DNA of 64,000 nt from the NCBI RefSeq assembly GCF_000269805.1, contig NZ_JH711482.1, positions 602,933 to 666,932 on the forward strand, given 5' to 3'. Under the pieces are notes generated by a model. It did no database searches. It saw only the letters and a program-made list of their open reading frames with translations, and was not told the DNA's origin. The translations under genes and the position numbers were made by a program. Origin of the DNA: Actinomyces massiliensis 4401292. GTDB lineage: Bacteria; Actinomycetota; Actinomycetes; Actinomycetales; Actinomycetaceae. Below are positions 50,670 through 59,402 of the stretch, in pieces; position 1 is the first letter of the stretch, and each line of letters opens with the position of its first letter.

Positions 50670-52187
50670 TCAGGCCTGTTGCTGGGCCCGGGTGCGCTCC
50701 GCGATGAGGGCGTCGTGACGCGCGGCCTGCGCGAACGCCGCTCCGGGCAGGGCCACCGAGCCGAAGGAGGCCAGATCGCGACGGAAGACGACGGCGGCGA
50801 ACCAATCCATCATGATCCGCACCTTCCGGTTGATGGTGGGCATCGCATAGACGTGATACCCGCGATGAGCGGTCCACGCGCTGAAACCGCGCAGGTTGTG
50901 CCCCATGATCCTGGCGACGCCCTTGCCGATGCCCAGTGAGGCCACGGTCCCAAGATTCTCGTGGGCATAGGAGGTCAGTTCCCCAGCAGCATCCTCGCCG
51001 CCGGTAAGGGTGGTCACGAGGTTATCGGCCAGGACTTTGGCCTGACGTACCGCGTGCTGAGCGGTCGGGGCACAGGTCGCCTCGGGGTCCTCGCTCATCA
51101 GATCCGGCACGGCTGCGCAGTCCCCGGCCGCCCAGGCGCCGTCCACGACGACGCCGTCACGGGCGACTTGAAGCGTGGGCAGAGTCGTCACTCGCCCGCG
51201 CCCCTCGATCGGCAGGTCCGACTCGGCCAGGACGGGAGAGGCTTTGACGCCGGCGGTCCACACAATCGTGTCGGCGTCGAACTCGCTGCCGTCGGAGAGC
51301 ACGACATGCCCATCAACGCAGGAGTTGAGGAATGTGGACAGGCGCACGTCGATGCCGCGGTCGCGCAACTGCTCCAGGCCGTAACCGGACAGCTCCTCGG
51401 TCAACTCGGGCAGGATTCGGCGCGAGCCCTCCACCAGGACGAAGCGGATGTCGCCCTGCTCGACGCTGGGGATCTTGGCGACGGCCGAGCGAACCATGTC
51501 CTCCAGTTCCGCGATCGCCTCGACACCGGCGAAACCGCCGCCGACGAAGACGAAGGTGAGGAGCCGACGACGCCGCTCGGCGTCCCAGGTGCAGGCGGCG
51601 TCATCGATGCGAGAGAGCACCCGGTTGCGCAGCGCCAGAGCCTCCTCGACCTGTTTGAACCCCATGGCCTGTTCGGCCAGGCCCGGGATGGGCAGGGTGC
51701 GGACCTCCGCGCCGAGAGCCAGGACGATGTGGTCGTAGCTCAAATCGTAGGGGCCGGGGGCCTCCTTGGTGGATTCCGGCATAGGCGGGGCGATGGTGAT
51801 GGTCCGCGAGGCGTGGTCGATGCCGGTGACCGATCCCGTCAAGATGGTGATGCCGTCGAGACTGCGCCGATGAGAGGCGACGATGTGGCGGGGCTGGATC
51901 GATCCGGCGGCGACCTCCGGCAGGAAGGGCTGATAGGTCATGTAGGGGCGGGGGTCGACGACGGCGATCTCCACCTGGTCGGTGTCCAGGCGCGAGCGGA
52001 GCGCTCTGGCGGTACAGAAACCGACGTAGCCGCCGCCGACGATCACGACGCGAGTCGGGCGGCGGCCGCCGGAGGCGGTGGGAAGGTCGGGCACCCCGCG
52101 CCGTGCGGGACGCGCGACCAGCGCGAGTGCGGCGCCTGCCGCGAGCAGACCAGCAGTTGACAGCGCGATGGTGGTACGACGACTCAT
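50670..52187 (-). CDS. ndh: Type II NADH dehydrogenase (NDH-2)
   Basis: Single-subunit flavoprotein that oxidises NADH and reduces quinone without pumping protons, 505 aa. A hydrophobic N-terminal helix (about 7-25) is followed by the FAD motif VVIVGGGYVGFCTA and the NADH-binding TFVFVGGGFAGVEAIAEL. AAGDCAAVPDL and APTAQHAVRQAKVLADN are typical NDH-2 C-terminal blocks, and a membrane-binding region follows. TAGATT lies 7 nt before the ATG, indicating a leaderless mRNA. Confidence 0.9.
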   Translation of the reverse strand: MSRRTTIALSTAGLLAAGAALALVARPARRGVPDLPTASGGRRPTRVVIVGGGYVGFCTARALRSRLDTDQVEIAVVDPRPYMTYQPFLPEVAAGSIQPRHIVASHRRSLDGITILTGSVTGIDHASRTITIAPPMPESTKEAPGPYDLSYDHIVLALGAEVRTLPIPGLAEQAMGFKQVEEALALRNRVLSRIDDAACTWDAERRRRLLTFVFVGGGFAGVEAIAELEDMVRSAVAKIPSVEQGDIRFVLVEGSRRILPELTEELSGYGLEQLRDRGIDVRLSTFLNSCVDGHVVLSDGSEFDADTIVWTAGVKASPVLAESDLPIEGRGRVTTLPTLQVARDGVVVDGAWAAGDCAAVPDLMSEDPEATCAPTAQHAVRQAKVLADNLVTTLTGGEDAAGELTSYAHENLGTVASLGIGKGVARIMGHNLRGFSAWTAHRGYHVYAMPTINRKVRIMMDWFAAVVFRRDLASFGSVALPGAAFAQAARHDALIAERTRAQQQA

Positions 52188-52194
52188 GGCACCA

Positions 52195-52200
52195 AATCTA
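52195..52200 (-). promoter_or_regulatory. -10 element of ndh, leaderless type
   Basis: TAGATT, 7 nt, then ATG. Nothing else recognisable was seen in the 272-bp gap to fhs apart from the hairpin listed next. Confidence 0.45.
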
Positions 52201-52440
52201 AGGGCAGCCTTACTTCAAGATCGCCATAAGGCCCGCTCTCGCGCCATGGTTCAGATCACAGTCACGGCCAGCCGGCTGATAGGCCATACTCGCCATCCGT
52301 CCTCGTCGGCTCCACGCAGTGCCGGTCCAGCGACCTACTGCGCTGCCCTACTGCGGCCCGCAGCTGCACTGCTCCACCGGCAGGAGAAGCACGATGGCGC
52401 GCCGTGACTCCGCATGCCCGGGACCGACGACCGCCGGACC

Positions 52441-52458
52441 GCCCGCACTCACGCGGGC
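52441..52458 (-). terminator. Candidate terminator of fhs
   Basis: GCCCGC / GCGGGC, 6-bp perfect stem with a 6-nt loop, starting 1 bp past the fhs stop. No U-tract. Confidence 0.4.
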
Positions 52459-52459
52459 C

Positions 52460-54175
52460 TCATTTCAAGCCGATGATCTCCCCGGTGGCGGTGTCGACAT
52501 CAATGCGCTCGGCGGCGGGATGGCTGGACAGGCCGGGCATGGTGGACAGGTTCCCGCAGATCGCGTAGACATAGCCGGCCCCCGCGGCCAGGCGCACCTC
52601 GCGCACTGGCAGCCGCCAACCGGTGGGCACTCCCTTCAGACCTGCCTCGGCCGATAGCGACAGCGGCGTCTTGGCGACGACGACAGCCAGATCACCGAAG
52701 CCGTCCTTCTCGTAAGCGTCCAGCAGGCGGCTCGCCTCCGGGGTGTAGTCCACGCCGTCGGCCCCGTACATGGCGGCTACCTTGCCGATCTTGGTCCGCA
52801 GGTCGTCATCGGGGCTGTACAGCGCCTCGACGTCCGGCGCCTCGGCCTCGCGGGTATTTCGGCAGGCCTCGATCACAGTGTCGGCGAGTTCGAGGCATCC
52901 GGCACCGCCGTCGGTCACGGGATGCGCCGTGGCGGCCCTGACTCCCGCCTCATGGGCAATGCGCACGACCTCCTCGATCTCACTGGGATGATCGGTGGGG
53001 AAGACGTTGATGGCCACCACCGGAGTCATGCCGAAGCCGCGCACGATCTGAAGGTGCTTGAGCATATTGGCGGCGCCGGCGCGCACGTCCTCCACGCTCT
53101 CGGTCAGCATTTCGGCCGGCAGGTCCTTGCCGGAGACCAGCCGATAACGCCCGCAGTGCGCTTTGATGGCACGCACGGTCACCACCACGACGGCGATTCG
53201 GGAGCGCATGCCGGAGACGGCGCACTTGAGATCGACGAAGCGCTCCAGACCCATATCAGCGCCGAAGCCGGCCTCCGTCAGCACGTAGCCGCCCTCGCGC
53301 GCCCCCGCCGCGGCCACGCGGTCGGCGATGACCGAGGAGCAGCCGGTGGCGATGTTGCCGAAGGGGCCGGTGTGGACCAGCACGGGGGTTCCCTCCCCCG
53401 TGCGCAGCAGGTTGGGCTCCAGGGCGTCGCGCAGGATGGCGCACATGGCCCCGGCCGCCCCCAGGTCCTCGGCCCGCACCCAGCCGCCGCTGCGAGTGCG
53501 GCCCACCACGATACGGCCCAGCCGGACGCGCAGATCGGCAAGATCGGTGGCCAGTGAGATGATGACCATGAGCTCGCTGGCCGGAGTGATGTCGAAAGAC
53601 GCCTGACGGGTGACGCCGTCGACCTTGGCTCCCAGGCCGGTGACAATGTGCCTCAGGGCTCTGTCGTTGATGTCCAGGACGCGGGGCCAGGTGATGGTGC
53701 GCTCATCGATGTCCAGCTCGTTGCCGTGATGGAGGTGATTGTCGATCATCGCCGACAGCAGGTTGTGAGCCGCCGTGATGGCGTGGAAGTCCCCGGTCAG
53801 GTGCAGATTCATGCGCTCGGCGGGCAGAATTCGAGCGCCCCCGGAGCCCCCTGCACCGCCCTTGATCCCGAAGGTGGGGCCCATGGCGGATTGGCGCAGG
53901 GTGAGCGTGGAGCGCTCGCCCCGGCGGGCCAGGGCCTGGGCCAGGCCGATGGCCGTCGTGGTTTTGCCCTCCCCGAAGGGCGTGGGGGTCATACCGGTGA
54001 CCACGACGTAATGACAGGCCTGCCCCCGCCCGCCGATGTCCTCCATGGCATTCACGTCGATCTTGGCGACGTCGCGCCCATAGGGGATGACGTGCTCTGC
54101 CGCGATGCCGGCCCGAGCAGCGAGGTCGTGGAGGTCGGGGGCGGCCTGAGCACCGTCCCGGTCGGATTCGCTCAT
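52460..54175 (-). CDS. fhs: Formate--tetrahydrofolate ligase
   Basis: ATP-dependent synthesis of 10-formyltetrahydrofolate from formate, 571 aa. P-loop TPTPFGEGKTTT is at 63-74; QSAMGPTFGIKGGAGGSGGARILPAERMNLHLTGDFHAITAAHNLL is summarised by its MGPTFGIKGGA core, and TGPFGNIATGCSS and EAGFGADMGLERFVDLKC are family blocks. With the neighbouring gcv genes it supplies C1-folates. TACGCT lies 6 nt before the ATG (leaderless). Confidence 0.95.
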   Translation of the reverse strand: MSESDRDGAQAAPDLHDLAARAGIAAEHVIPYGRDVAKIDVNAMEDIGGRGQACHYVVVTGMTPTPFGEGKTTTAIGLAQALARRGERSTLTLRQSAMGPTFGIKGGAGGSGGARILPAERMNLHLTGDFHAITAAHNLLSAMIDNHLHHGNELDIDERTITWPRVLDINDRALRHIVTGLGAKVDGVTRQASFDITPASELMVIISLATDLADLRVRLGRIVVGRTRSGGWVRAEDLGAAGAMCAILRDALEPNLLRTGEGTPVLVHTGPFGNIATGCSSVIADRVAAAGAREGGYVLTEAGFGADMGLERFVDLKCAVSGMRSRIAVVVVTVRAIKAHCGRYRLVSGKDLPAEMLTESVEDVRAGAANMLKHLQIVRGFGMTPVVAINVFPTDHPSEIEEVVRIAHEAGVRAATAHPVTDGGAGCLELADTVIEACRNTREAEAPDVEALYSPDDDLRTKIGKVAAMYGADGVDYTPEASRLLDAYEKDGFGDLAVVVAKTPLSLSAEAGLKGVPTGWRLPVREVRLAAGAGYVYAICGNLSTMPGLSSHPAAERIDVDTATGEIIGLK

Positions 54176-54181
54176 GGGTCA

Positions 54182-54187
54182 AGCGTA
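54182..54187 (-). promoter_or_regulatory. -10 element of fhs, leaderless type
   Basis: TACGCT, 6 nt, then ATG. Confidence 0.5.
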
Positions 54188-54253
54188 GGGGCAGGTGGTG
54201 CGGGCGGCGCGCCTCCGAGGGCCGCCGGCGTGCGAGCCTTTCGGAGGCGGCGG

Positions 54254-54259
54254 TAGTCT
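54254..54259 (+). promoter_or_regulatory. -10 element of the TMEM175-like gene, leaderless type
   Basis: TAGTCT, 6 nt, then ATG. Confidence 0.5.
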
Positions 54260-54265
54260 TCCTGC

Positions 54266-54925
54266 ATGTCGCTGCGCCCCGACCTACGCAATGTACTGTC
54301 GAACTCTGGGCCGGAGAGAACGGCCGCCTTCTCCGACGCAGTGATCGCCATCGCCATGACCCTCCTGGTGCTGGACATCAAGGCCCCCGACGTGGGCAGC
54401 CGCGCGGAGTACGACGACGCCCTCCTGGACGCCGCCCCCCAGCTCGGAGCGTTCCTGCTGAGCTTCTACCTCATGAGCAGGATGTGGGTGTCGCACCATG
54501 CCTACCTGTCTGCACTGACCCACATCGACCGCGACCTGCTGAGATGGAACTGCGTCATGCTGTTCTTCATGGCGCTGACTCCTCTGCCCACGTCCATGCT
54601 CGCCAAGAACGCCTACGGCTCGCCTGTTCCCGGGATCTTCTACGCCCTGGTCATATCCGGCACACAGATGTGCATGATGGCACTGTGGCGGCATGCCTGG
54701 AAGGCCGGCCTCATGGTCAGCGACATCACCCCGGAGACCTACCGGCACACGCAGCGCAGCTCGGTATCGCTTCTGGTGATCTTCTTGACCTCGATACCCC
54801 TCATCGGAGTCTACGGCCAGTGGGCGATGCTGTTCTGGCTCCTTGCGCCTGTTGTCAGCGTCGTCGCCAAGCGCCTGGAGGCCAGGCGGGTGAAACGCGA
54901 AGGCCTTCAGCCAGACGATATGTGA
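54266..54925 (+). CDS. TMEM175-family potassium channel-like protein
   Basis: Integral membrane protein of 219 aa with about six hydrophobic helices. The first contains the family signature RTAAFSDAVIAIAMTLLVLDI (FSD motif), which lines the pore in bacterial TMEM175 channels; the loop YLMSRMWVSHHAYL and later helices follow the family pattern. Bacterial members conduct monovalent cations with modest K+ preference; that activity is inferred here. Divergent from fhs, leaderless start. Confidence 0.82.
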   Translation: MSLRPDLRNVLSNSGPERTAAFSDAVIAIAMTLLVLDIKAPDVGSRAEYDDALLDAAPQLGAFLLSFYLMSRMWVSHHAYLSALTHIDRDLLRWNCVMLFFMALTPLPTSMLAKNAYGSPVPGIFYALVISGTQMCMMALWRHAWKAGLMVSDITPETYRHTQRSSVSLLVIFLTSIPLIGVYGQWAMLFWLLAPVVSVVAKRLEARRVKREGLQPDDM

Positions 54926-54942
54926 CCCTGTAGATCACGTGA

Positions 54943-54976
54943 GTGCGGACGGGCAGCCGATCGCACCCGCCCGCAC
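54943..54976. terminator. Candidate bidirectional terminator between TMEM175-like gene and recX
   Basis: GTGCGGACGGG / CCCGCCCGCAC: 11-bp arms with one mismatch, 12-nt loop, between convergent stop codons. No U-tract. Confidence 0.4.
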
Positions 54977-55013
54977 GACACGACACGACATCATCTACTC
55001 ACCGGCGAGTCCT

Positions 55014-55508
55014 TCAGTCCGGGCCGGCCAGAGCCTGCTCAATGGCGCGCATGGCGACCTCGTGGGAGTAGCCCTTGCGGCCCAGCATCGCCAGGGCGCG
55101 ACGCCGACGCACGAGAGGATCAAGTCCCCGAGTCGCCGCTAGTTTCTTGCGCGCCAGGGCCAGGGCCGCATCCGCCTCGTCATCAAAGCCGATCTGTCCC
55201 AGAGCCGAGCGGATATGCTCCTCCCCCAGCCCCTTGCGGCGCAGCTCCTCGGCAATGGCCTTGCGGGCGGCGCCCTTCTCGGCGAAGCGGGTACGGGCCA
55301 GGGTGGCGGCATAGGCGGCGTCGTCAACGACCCCGGCGGATTCGAGCCGATCGAGGACCTCCTCAGCGACATGCGGGGCGACCTCCTTGCGCTCCAGGAG
55401 CTCGGCCAGCGCGGCGCGCGGGGCGGACGAGCGGCCGAGGCGCCGCAGGACGATATCCCGTGCCGCCTCGACCTCCTCCTGGTGCTTGTCAGCAGTGAGC
55501 CACGGCAT
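55014..55508 (-). CDS. recX: Regulatory protein RecX
   Basis: Inhibitor or modulator of RecA filament growth, 164 aa. The helical three-repeat layout shows LRRLGRSSAPRAALAELLERKEVAPHVAEEVLDRLESAGVVDDAAYAATLARTRF (core LESAGVVDDAAYA), KAIAEELRRKGLGEEHI and RRRALAMLGRKGYSHEVAMRAI. The ATG lies one base after the recA stop, so the genes are cotranscribed; an 18-codon extension inside recA is rejected. Confidence 0.92.
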   Translation of the reverse strand: MPWLTADKHQEEVEAARDIVLRRLGRSSAPRAALAELLERKEVAPHVAEEVLDRLESAGVVDDAAYAATLARTRFAEKGAARKAIAEELRRKGLGEEHIRSALGQIGFDDEADAALALARKKLAATRGLDPLVRRRRALAMLGRKGYSHEVAMRAIEQALAGPD

Positions 55509-55509
55509 C

Positions 55510-56712
55510 TTAGAAACCGCCGGCGTCCTCGCCGAAGGCGGAGTCGATATCCAACTCGGCATCGTTCTTCTTGGTGCGCTTCTTAGCGGTTCTCACAGCG
55601 CCCTTCGCGGCTGCATCCTTGGCAGAAGCGTCCTTGGCCTTGGTCTTGGCAGACTTGTCATCGTCCTGCGCAACGGCAGCAGCAGCCTCCTCCTCGGCCC
55701 TGCGGGCAGGTTCTCCCACGCCCAGAGCAGCCAGGATCTTGTTCTCGATCTCATCGGCGAGCTCGGGATTGTCCTTGAGGAAGGTCCGGGCGTTCTCCTT
55801 GCCCTGCCCCAGCTGATCACTGCCGTAGGTGTACCAGGCCCCCGATTTGCGGATGACGCCGTGATCGACGCCGAGGTCCAGCAGACCGCCCTCGCGGGAG
55901 ATCCCCTGACCGTAGAGGATGTCGAACTCGGCCTGCTTGAAGGGCGGGGCCATCTTGTTCTTGACGACCTTGGCCTTGGTGCGGTTGCCCACGGGCTGAT
56001 CCCCATCCTTGAGGGTCTGAGCGCGCCGTACATCGATACGCACCGAGGCGTAGAACTTCAGGGCCTTGCCTCCGGTCGTGGTCTCAGGATTGCCGAAGAA
56101 GACGCCGATCTTCTCACGCAGCTGATTGATGAAGATGGCGGTGGTCCCGGTGGCCGAGAGCGCCCCGGTGATCTTGCGCAGCGCCTGGCTCATGAGGCGG
56201 GCCTGCAGGCCCACGTGGGAGTCGCCCATCTCCCCCTCGATCTCCGCCTTGGGAACGAGAGCGGCCACGGAGTCGACCACGATGATGTCCAGACCGCCCG
56301 AGCGGATGAGCATGTCGGTGATCTCGAGGGCCTGCTCACCGGTGTCCGGCTGGGAGACGAGAAGGTTGTCGGTGTCAACGCCCAGGGCCTTGGCGTACAC
56401 CGGGTCAAGAGCGTGTTCGGCATCGATGAAGGCCGCATTGCCCCCCGCTTTCTGGGCACTGGCGACGGCATGGAGTGCCACGGTGGTCTTGCCGGAGGAC
56501 TCGGGGCCGTAGATCTCGACGATGCGGCCTCGCGGAAGTCCGCCGATCCCCAGAGCGACATCGAGTGCGGTGGAGCCGGTGGGGATGACGGCCACCGGAG
56601 GGCGGGTCTCATCCCCCAGGCGCATGACTGAGCCCTTGCCGAAGGACTTGTCGATCTGAGCGAGTGCGGTGGCCAGGGCCTTGGAGCGATCCTGGGTCTT
56701 GGCAGGGGACAT
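55510..56712 (-). CDS. recA: Recombinase RecA
   Basis: Strand-exchange ATPase and LexA coprotease, 400 aa. Walker [10 protein letters not shown] is at 69-77; [53 protein letters not shown] and the loop 2 region are canonical (here given by [11 protein letters not shown]). The C-terminus carries about 65 Lys/Ala/Asp-rich residues beyond the core. GAGGT precedes the ATG; an extension of 37 codons is rejected. A LexA box and a TACAGT -10 lie about 175 bp upstream, giving a long leader. Confidence 0.97.
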   Translation of the reverse strand: MSPAKTQDRSKALATALAQIDKSFGKGSVMRLGDETRPPVAVIPTGSTALDVALGIGGLPRGRIVEIYGPESSGKTTVALHAVASAQKAGGNAAFIDAEHALDPVYAKALGVDTDNLLVSQPDTGEQALEITDMLIRSGGLDIIVVDSVAALVPKAEIEGEMGDSHVGLQARLMSQALRKITGALSATGTTAIFINQLREKIGVFFGNPETTTGGKALKFYASVRIDVRRAQTLKDGDQPVGNRTKAKVVKNKMAPPFKQAEFDILYGQGISREGGLLDLGVDHGVIRKSGAWYTYGSDQLGQGKENARTFLKDNPELADEIENKILAALGVGEPARRAEEEAAAAVAQDDDKSAKTKAKDASAKDAAAKGAVRTAKKRTKKNDAELDIDSAFGEDAGGF

Positions 56713-56883
56713 GGGTCTACCTCGGGTTCTCGGGCGGCTCGACGCCGCGGCGGTCATGGCTGGTCCAGTAGTGAGATCCCCTCTCCGGGGCTCACGAACG
56801 ACGCTATGCCGGACCACTGACATGTATCACCGCGCGTTATCGGGCCTTGTGAACACGAGGCGCGCGAACGTCGTCTGTGGAGC

Positions 56884-56889
56884 ACTGTA
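56884..56889 (-). promoter_or_regulatory. -10 element of recA
   Basis: TACAGT, 2 bp from the LexA box, so LexA binding would block polymerase. Confidence 0.45.
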
Positions 56890-56891
56890 GA

Positions 56892-56905
56892 CGAACATGT
56901 GTTCG
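56892..56905. promoter_or_regulatory. LexA (SOS) box of recA
   Basis: CGAAC-ATGT-GTTCG, a perfect actinobacterial SOS box upstream of recA. Confidence 0.9.
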
Positions 56906-56924
56906 AATCCCATTCGAACACATG
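56896..56924. repeat. Large palindrome fused to the recA LexA box
   Basis: CATGTGTTCGAAT and ATTCGAACACATG are perfect 13-bp arms with a CCC centre. The left arm uses the right half of the LexA box, and the right arm repeats GAACACATG as a second half-site. Confidence 0.8.
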
Positions 56925-56933
56925 GCGTGTCGA

Positions 56934-57167
56934 TTATCGCCGAGACGCACGCCGTCGAGCGTCCTCGCGAAAAACCCAGCGGTCGGCATCGCTGACCCGC
57001 GTCTCGTCGCACAGGGCGTGCCACACCTCACGAGGAGGCACTCCTGCGTCCAACGCCTCGGCGCACGTGGCTCTCAGGCCGGGCACCACGAGATCTTGAG
57101 CGAGAGAGCTCCCATAGGCCGAGCCGTACACGGTCTCCACGGCCTTCCAGAACTCGGAGTGCTTCAT
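56934..57167 (-). CDS. DUF3046 protein
   Basis: Small 77-aa protein of a family found almost only in actinobacteria next to recA. MKHSEFWKAVETVYGSAYGSSLAQDLVVPGLRATCAEALDAGVPPREVWHALCDET matches the family pattern (core HSEFW at the N-terminus and GVPPREVWHALC), and the product is soluble and helical. It ends just before the recA LexA box, in the usual DUF3046-recA-recX order (as Rv2738c in mycobacteria). Function unknown. Confidence 0.88.
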   Translation of the reverse strand: MKHSEFWKAVETVYGSAYGSSLAQDLVVPGLRATCAEALDAGVPPREVWHALCDETRVSDADRWVFREDARRRASRR

Positions 57168-57306
57168 CGAGAATCCTTAGCAGACAGGCAGGAGGCGGGG
57201 CGAGATTCGCGGCGCCCCTGTGAGATCGCGCCCCCCCTGGGAGACGGGGGCGAAGCCGGCCATGAGCTCGCCGCCGAAGCATGAGTCGATGCATGAATGC
57301 AGAACC

Positions 57307-57338
57307 GCCTCCAGCACCGCCTGAACGGTGCCGGAGGC
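57307..57338 (-). terminator. Candidate terminator between clgR-like gene and DUF3046 gene
   Basis: GCCTCCAGCACCG / CGGTGCCGGAGGC, 13-bp arms with one mismatch and a 6-nt loop. No U-tract. Confidence 0.45.
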
Positions 57339-57399
57339 AGATCCGCACGAATGAAGCGACGAACAGTGTAAGTCGGCGTTAGCCGGCGTCAGTGCACCG

Positions 57400-57855
57400 T
57401 CAGCGCAGGGTCAGACCCTGCTGGCGCACCAGTTCGTCGGGAACCGTGTCCGGAATGGTCACGCCCTCGGTCAGGGCGATGCGGTCGGAGACCTCGCGCA
57501 GGACCACGGAGAGCGGAGCATCCAGAGCTTGGCAGATGGAGGCGAGCAGTTCGGAGGAGGCTTCTTTCTGGCCGCGCTCAACCTCTGAGAGGTATCCGAG
57601 CGAGACCCGGGCCTGGCCGGAGACCTCGCGAAGAGTGCGGCCCTGGTGCTGGCGAACCGAGCGCAGGACCTCGCCGATCTCACGGCGCAGAAGGGTGTTC
57701 TCTTGCTTGCTGGCGGTGTTGTCCGCAACCGCACCGCGCCCAGCCGTGGCGGCCGAGCGCATTGGCGCGCGTCCGACCGGCCGAGTGGGTCGGGTTGTGC
57801 GGGGGTGAGTCGCGTTGTTCATCGTGTGGTGCAACCATTCACTGCGGAGATTCAT
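57400..57855 (-). CDS. clgR: XRE-family regulator, ClgR-like
   Basis: Helix-turn-helix regulator whose position after cinA-pgsA matches ClgR, the activator of clp protease genes in corynebacteria, mycobacteria and streptomycetes. The domain [72 protein letters not shown] is represented by the core [20 protein letters not shown]. The N-terminus is low-complexity and the start is uncertain: ATGs at 57900, 57855 and 57822 are possible. No ClgR operator was recognised upstream. Confidence 0.85.
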   Translation of the reverse strand: MNLRSEWLHHTMNNATHPRTTRPTRPVGRAPMRSAATAGRGAVADNTASKQENTLLRREIGEVLRSVRQHQGRTLREVSGQARVSLGYLSEVERGQKEASSELLASICQALDAPLSVVLREVSDRIALTEGVTIPDTVPDELVRQQGLTLR

Positions 57856-57994
57856 TCCCGCCCCCAAAGAGGAAAGAGGTCGGTTCCTCAGTGGCGACAT
57901 GTCTCATCAAAGCCGAGAATCCTGGAAGAAACCTGAATGCGCCGTTAGTCCCAGGTAGTTCTTCAACTCCTCATCAACTCCTCACCCCGAGGAA

Positions 57995-58513
57995 TCACTC
58001 CTCGGCCGCGTCGAGCAGCGCCACCGCGAGAGCGAGAACCGCCGTCGTCGCGCCCTCACGCACCTGCGCACGGTCCCCCTCCAGATGCAGCTCTCGCGAC
58101 ACGACGCCCCAGGGGGAGGCGACCGCCACATGCACGGTCCCCGCACGATGATTGTCGACAGATGCTGGACCCGCCACGCCCGTGGTCGCCAACCCCAGGT
58201 CCGCCCCCATGAGCTCGGCGACACCGCTCGCCATCTGCTTGGCGACCTCGCCGTCCACCGGACCAGTGCGCTCCAGACGGCGCTCATCAACCCCAAGCAC
58301 CTGGGACTTGATCCGCGTGGCATAGGCCACCACGCCGCCGACGACAACGGCCGACGCCCCCGGGACACTGACGAGGACCGAGGAGACCTCGCCGCCCGTG
58401 AGGGACTCGGCGACCGCCACGGTCAGGCCGCGACTCTCGGCACTGGACAGGAGGTACCGGGCCGCCTCGACGAGAGTGACGGCCTTCGCAATGCCATCGC
58501 CCGAGCTCATCAT
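57995..58513 (-). CDS. CinA C-terminal-type amidohydrolase
   Basis: CinA-family amidohydrolase of 172 aa, the PncC-like part only, which hydrolyses nicotinamide mononucleotide in characterised members. TVAVAESLTGGEVSSVLVSVPGASAVVVGGVVAYA includes the catalytic AESLTGG motif, and LATTGVAGPASVDNHRAGTVHVAV the second block. The ATG overlaps the pgsA stop. The pgsA-cinA-clgR order is conserved in actinobacteria. It is not the full-length competence CinA. Confidence 0.9.
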   Translation of the reverse strand: MMSSGDGIAKAVTLVEAARYLLSSAESRGLTVAVAESLTGGEVSSVLVSVPGASAVVVGGVVAYATRIKSQVLGVDERRLERTGPVDGEVAKQMASGVAELMGADLGLATTGVAGPASVDNHRAGTVHVAVASPWGVVSRELHLEGDRAQVREGATTAVLALAVALLDAAEE

Positions 58514-59277
58514 GCCGCTCCTTCCCTCGGATCCGCCGTAGCCGTCCTATCCGCGGTTTCCGCGGTTTCCGACGCTCCCCGACGCGCGATGCGCCAGGCC
58601 TGAACGACGTAATCGACTCCGGTGACCACGGTGACCACCAGCGCACCGGCGATCACAGCATAGGCGCACGAGGTGACCGCACCGGCGATGGCATCGGGCA
58701 GAAGCATGCTCCAAGGGGTCAGCAAGCCGACGACGCCGAGGATCTGCAGCACGGTCTTGAGCTTGCCGCCGCAGGAAGCGGCCATGACCGCGCGCCGCAG
58801 CATGATGAAGCGGAGCAGCGTGATGCCGAGCTCGCGCACAATGATGACGATGGCGACCCACCACCATAGGCGTCCGGCGACCGCGAGCAGCACGAATGCC
58901 GACAGGGTCAGGGCCTTGTCCGCGATCGGATCGGCGATCTTGCCGAAACTGGTCACAAGGTTCCACGAACGGGCCAGCTGCCCGTCAAGCTGGTCGGTGA
59001 AGGCCGCGGCGATGAAGACGAGCGTCGCCGCCAGTCTCATGGCGTCGCCCTGGCCCAGCATGAGCCAGATGAAAACCGGCACCAGGATGAGCCTCAGCAC
59101 GGTCAGAGCATTGGCGATGTTGAGCAGGGGCGCCTGAACCGGCGCTGACGCCCCCAGCGAGGCCGACGGCGCGAGGGCGTGGTGCTCATCGTGATCGGTA
59201 TTGCGATCAGTGCGGTTCTCACGAGCTTCACGACCCGCGCAGTCCTCGTAGTCAGGGGGCGTCGGAGTGGCGTTCAC
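58510..59277 (-). CDS. pgsA: CDP-diacylglycerol--glycerol-3-phosphate 3-phosphatidyltransferase
   Basis: Membrane CDP-alcohol phosphotransferase that makes phosphatidylglycerophosphate, 255 aa. The DG-x2-AR-x8-G-x3-D-x3-D motif appears as DGQLARSWNLVTSFGKIADPIAD. About 50 hydrophilic residues precede the first helix (NIANALTVLRLILVPVFIWLML), and the C-terminal tail is partly encoded by 9-bp repeats. The GTG start follows TAGGCT by 7 nt. Specificity for glycerol phosphate rather than inositol phosphate is inferred from motif context. Confidence 0.88.
   Translation of the reverse strand: MNATPTPPDYEDCAGREARENRTDRNTDHDEHHALAPSASLGASAPVQAPLLNIANALTVLRLILVPVFIWLMLGQGDAMRLAATLVFIAAAFTDQLDGQLARSWNLVTSFGKIADPIADKALTLSAFVLLAVAGRLWWWVAIVIIVRELGITLLRFIMLRRAVMAASCGGKLKTVLQILGVVGLLTPWSMLLPDAIAGAVTSCAYAVIAGALVVTVVTGVDYVVQAWRIARRGASETAETADRTATADPREGAA
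58551..58568. repeat. 9-bp tandem repeat in the pgsA 3' end
   Basis: Two exact copies of CCGCGGTTT, giving ETAETA in the protein tail. Confidence 0.6.
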
Positions 59278-59284
59278 CCGAGTA

Positions 59285-59290
59285 AGCCTA
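59285..59290 (-). promoter_or_regulatory. -10 element of the pgsA operon, leaderless type
   Basis: TAGGCT, 7 nt, then GTG. Confidence 0.5.
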
Positions 59291-59389
59291 ACGGTGAGAG
59301 CTCCCTGTGCAGGTCAGGGGCGCAACGGCGGTTCTGCAGGGCCACCCCCATGAGGGATCATGGTCCTTCCGGCCGCGCCGTGAGGACCC

Positions 59390-59395
59390 TAGTCT
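59390..59395 (+). promoter_or_regulatory. -10 element of the CapA-like gene
   Basis: TAGTCT, 7 nt, then ATG; the spacer GAGGAGC also resembles a Shine-Dalgarno. Confidence 0.4.
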
Positions 59396-59402
59396 GAGGA
59401 GC

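Noticed and set aside
56901-56911. TTCGAATCCC resembling a tRNA T-loop
   Set aside because: No acceptor, D or anticodon stems surround it; it is part of the recA palindrome.
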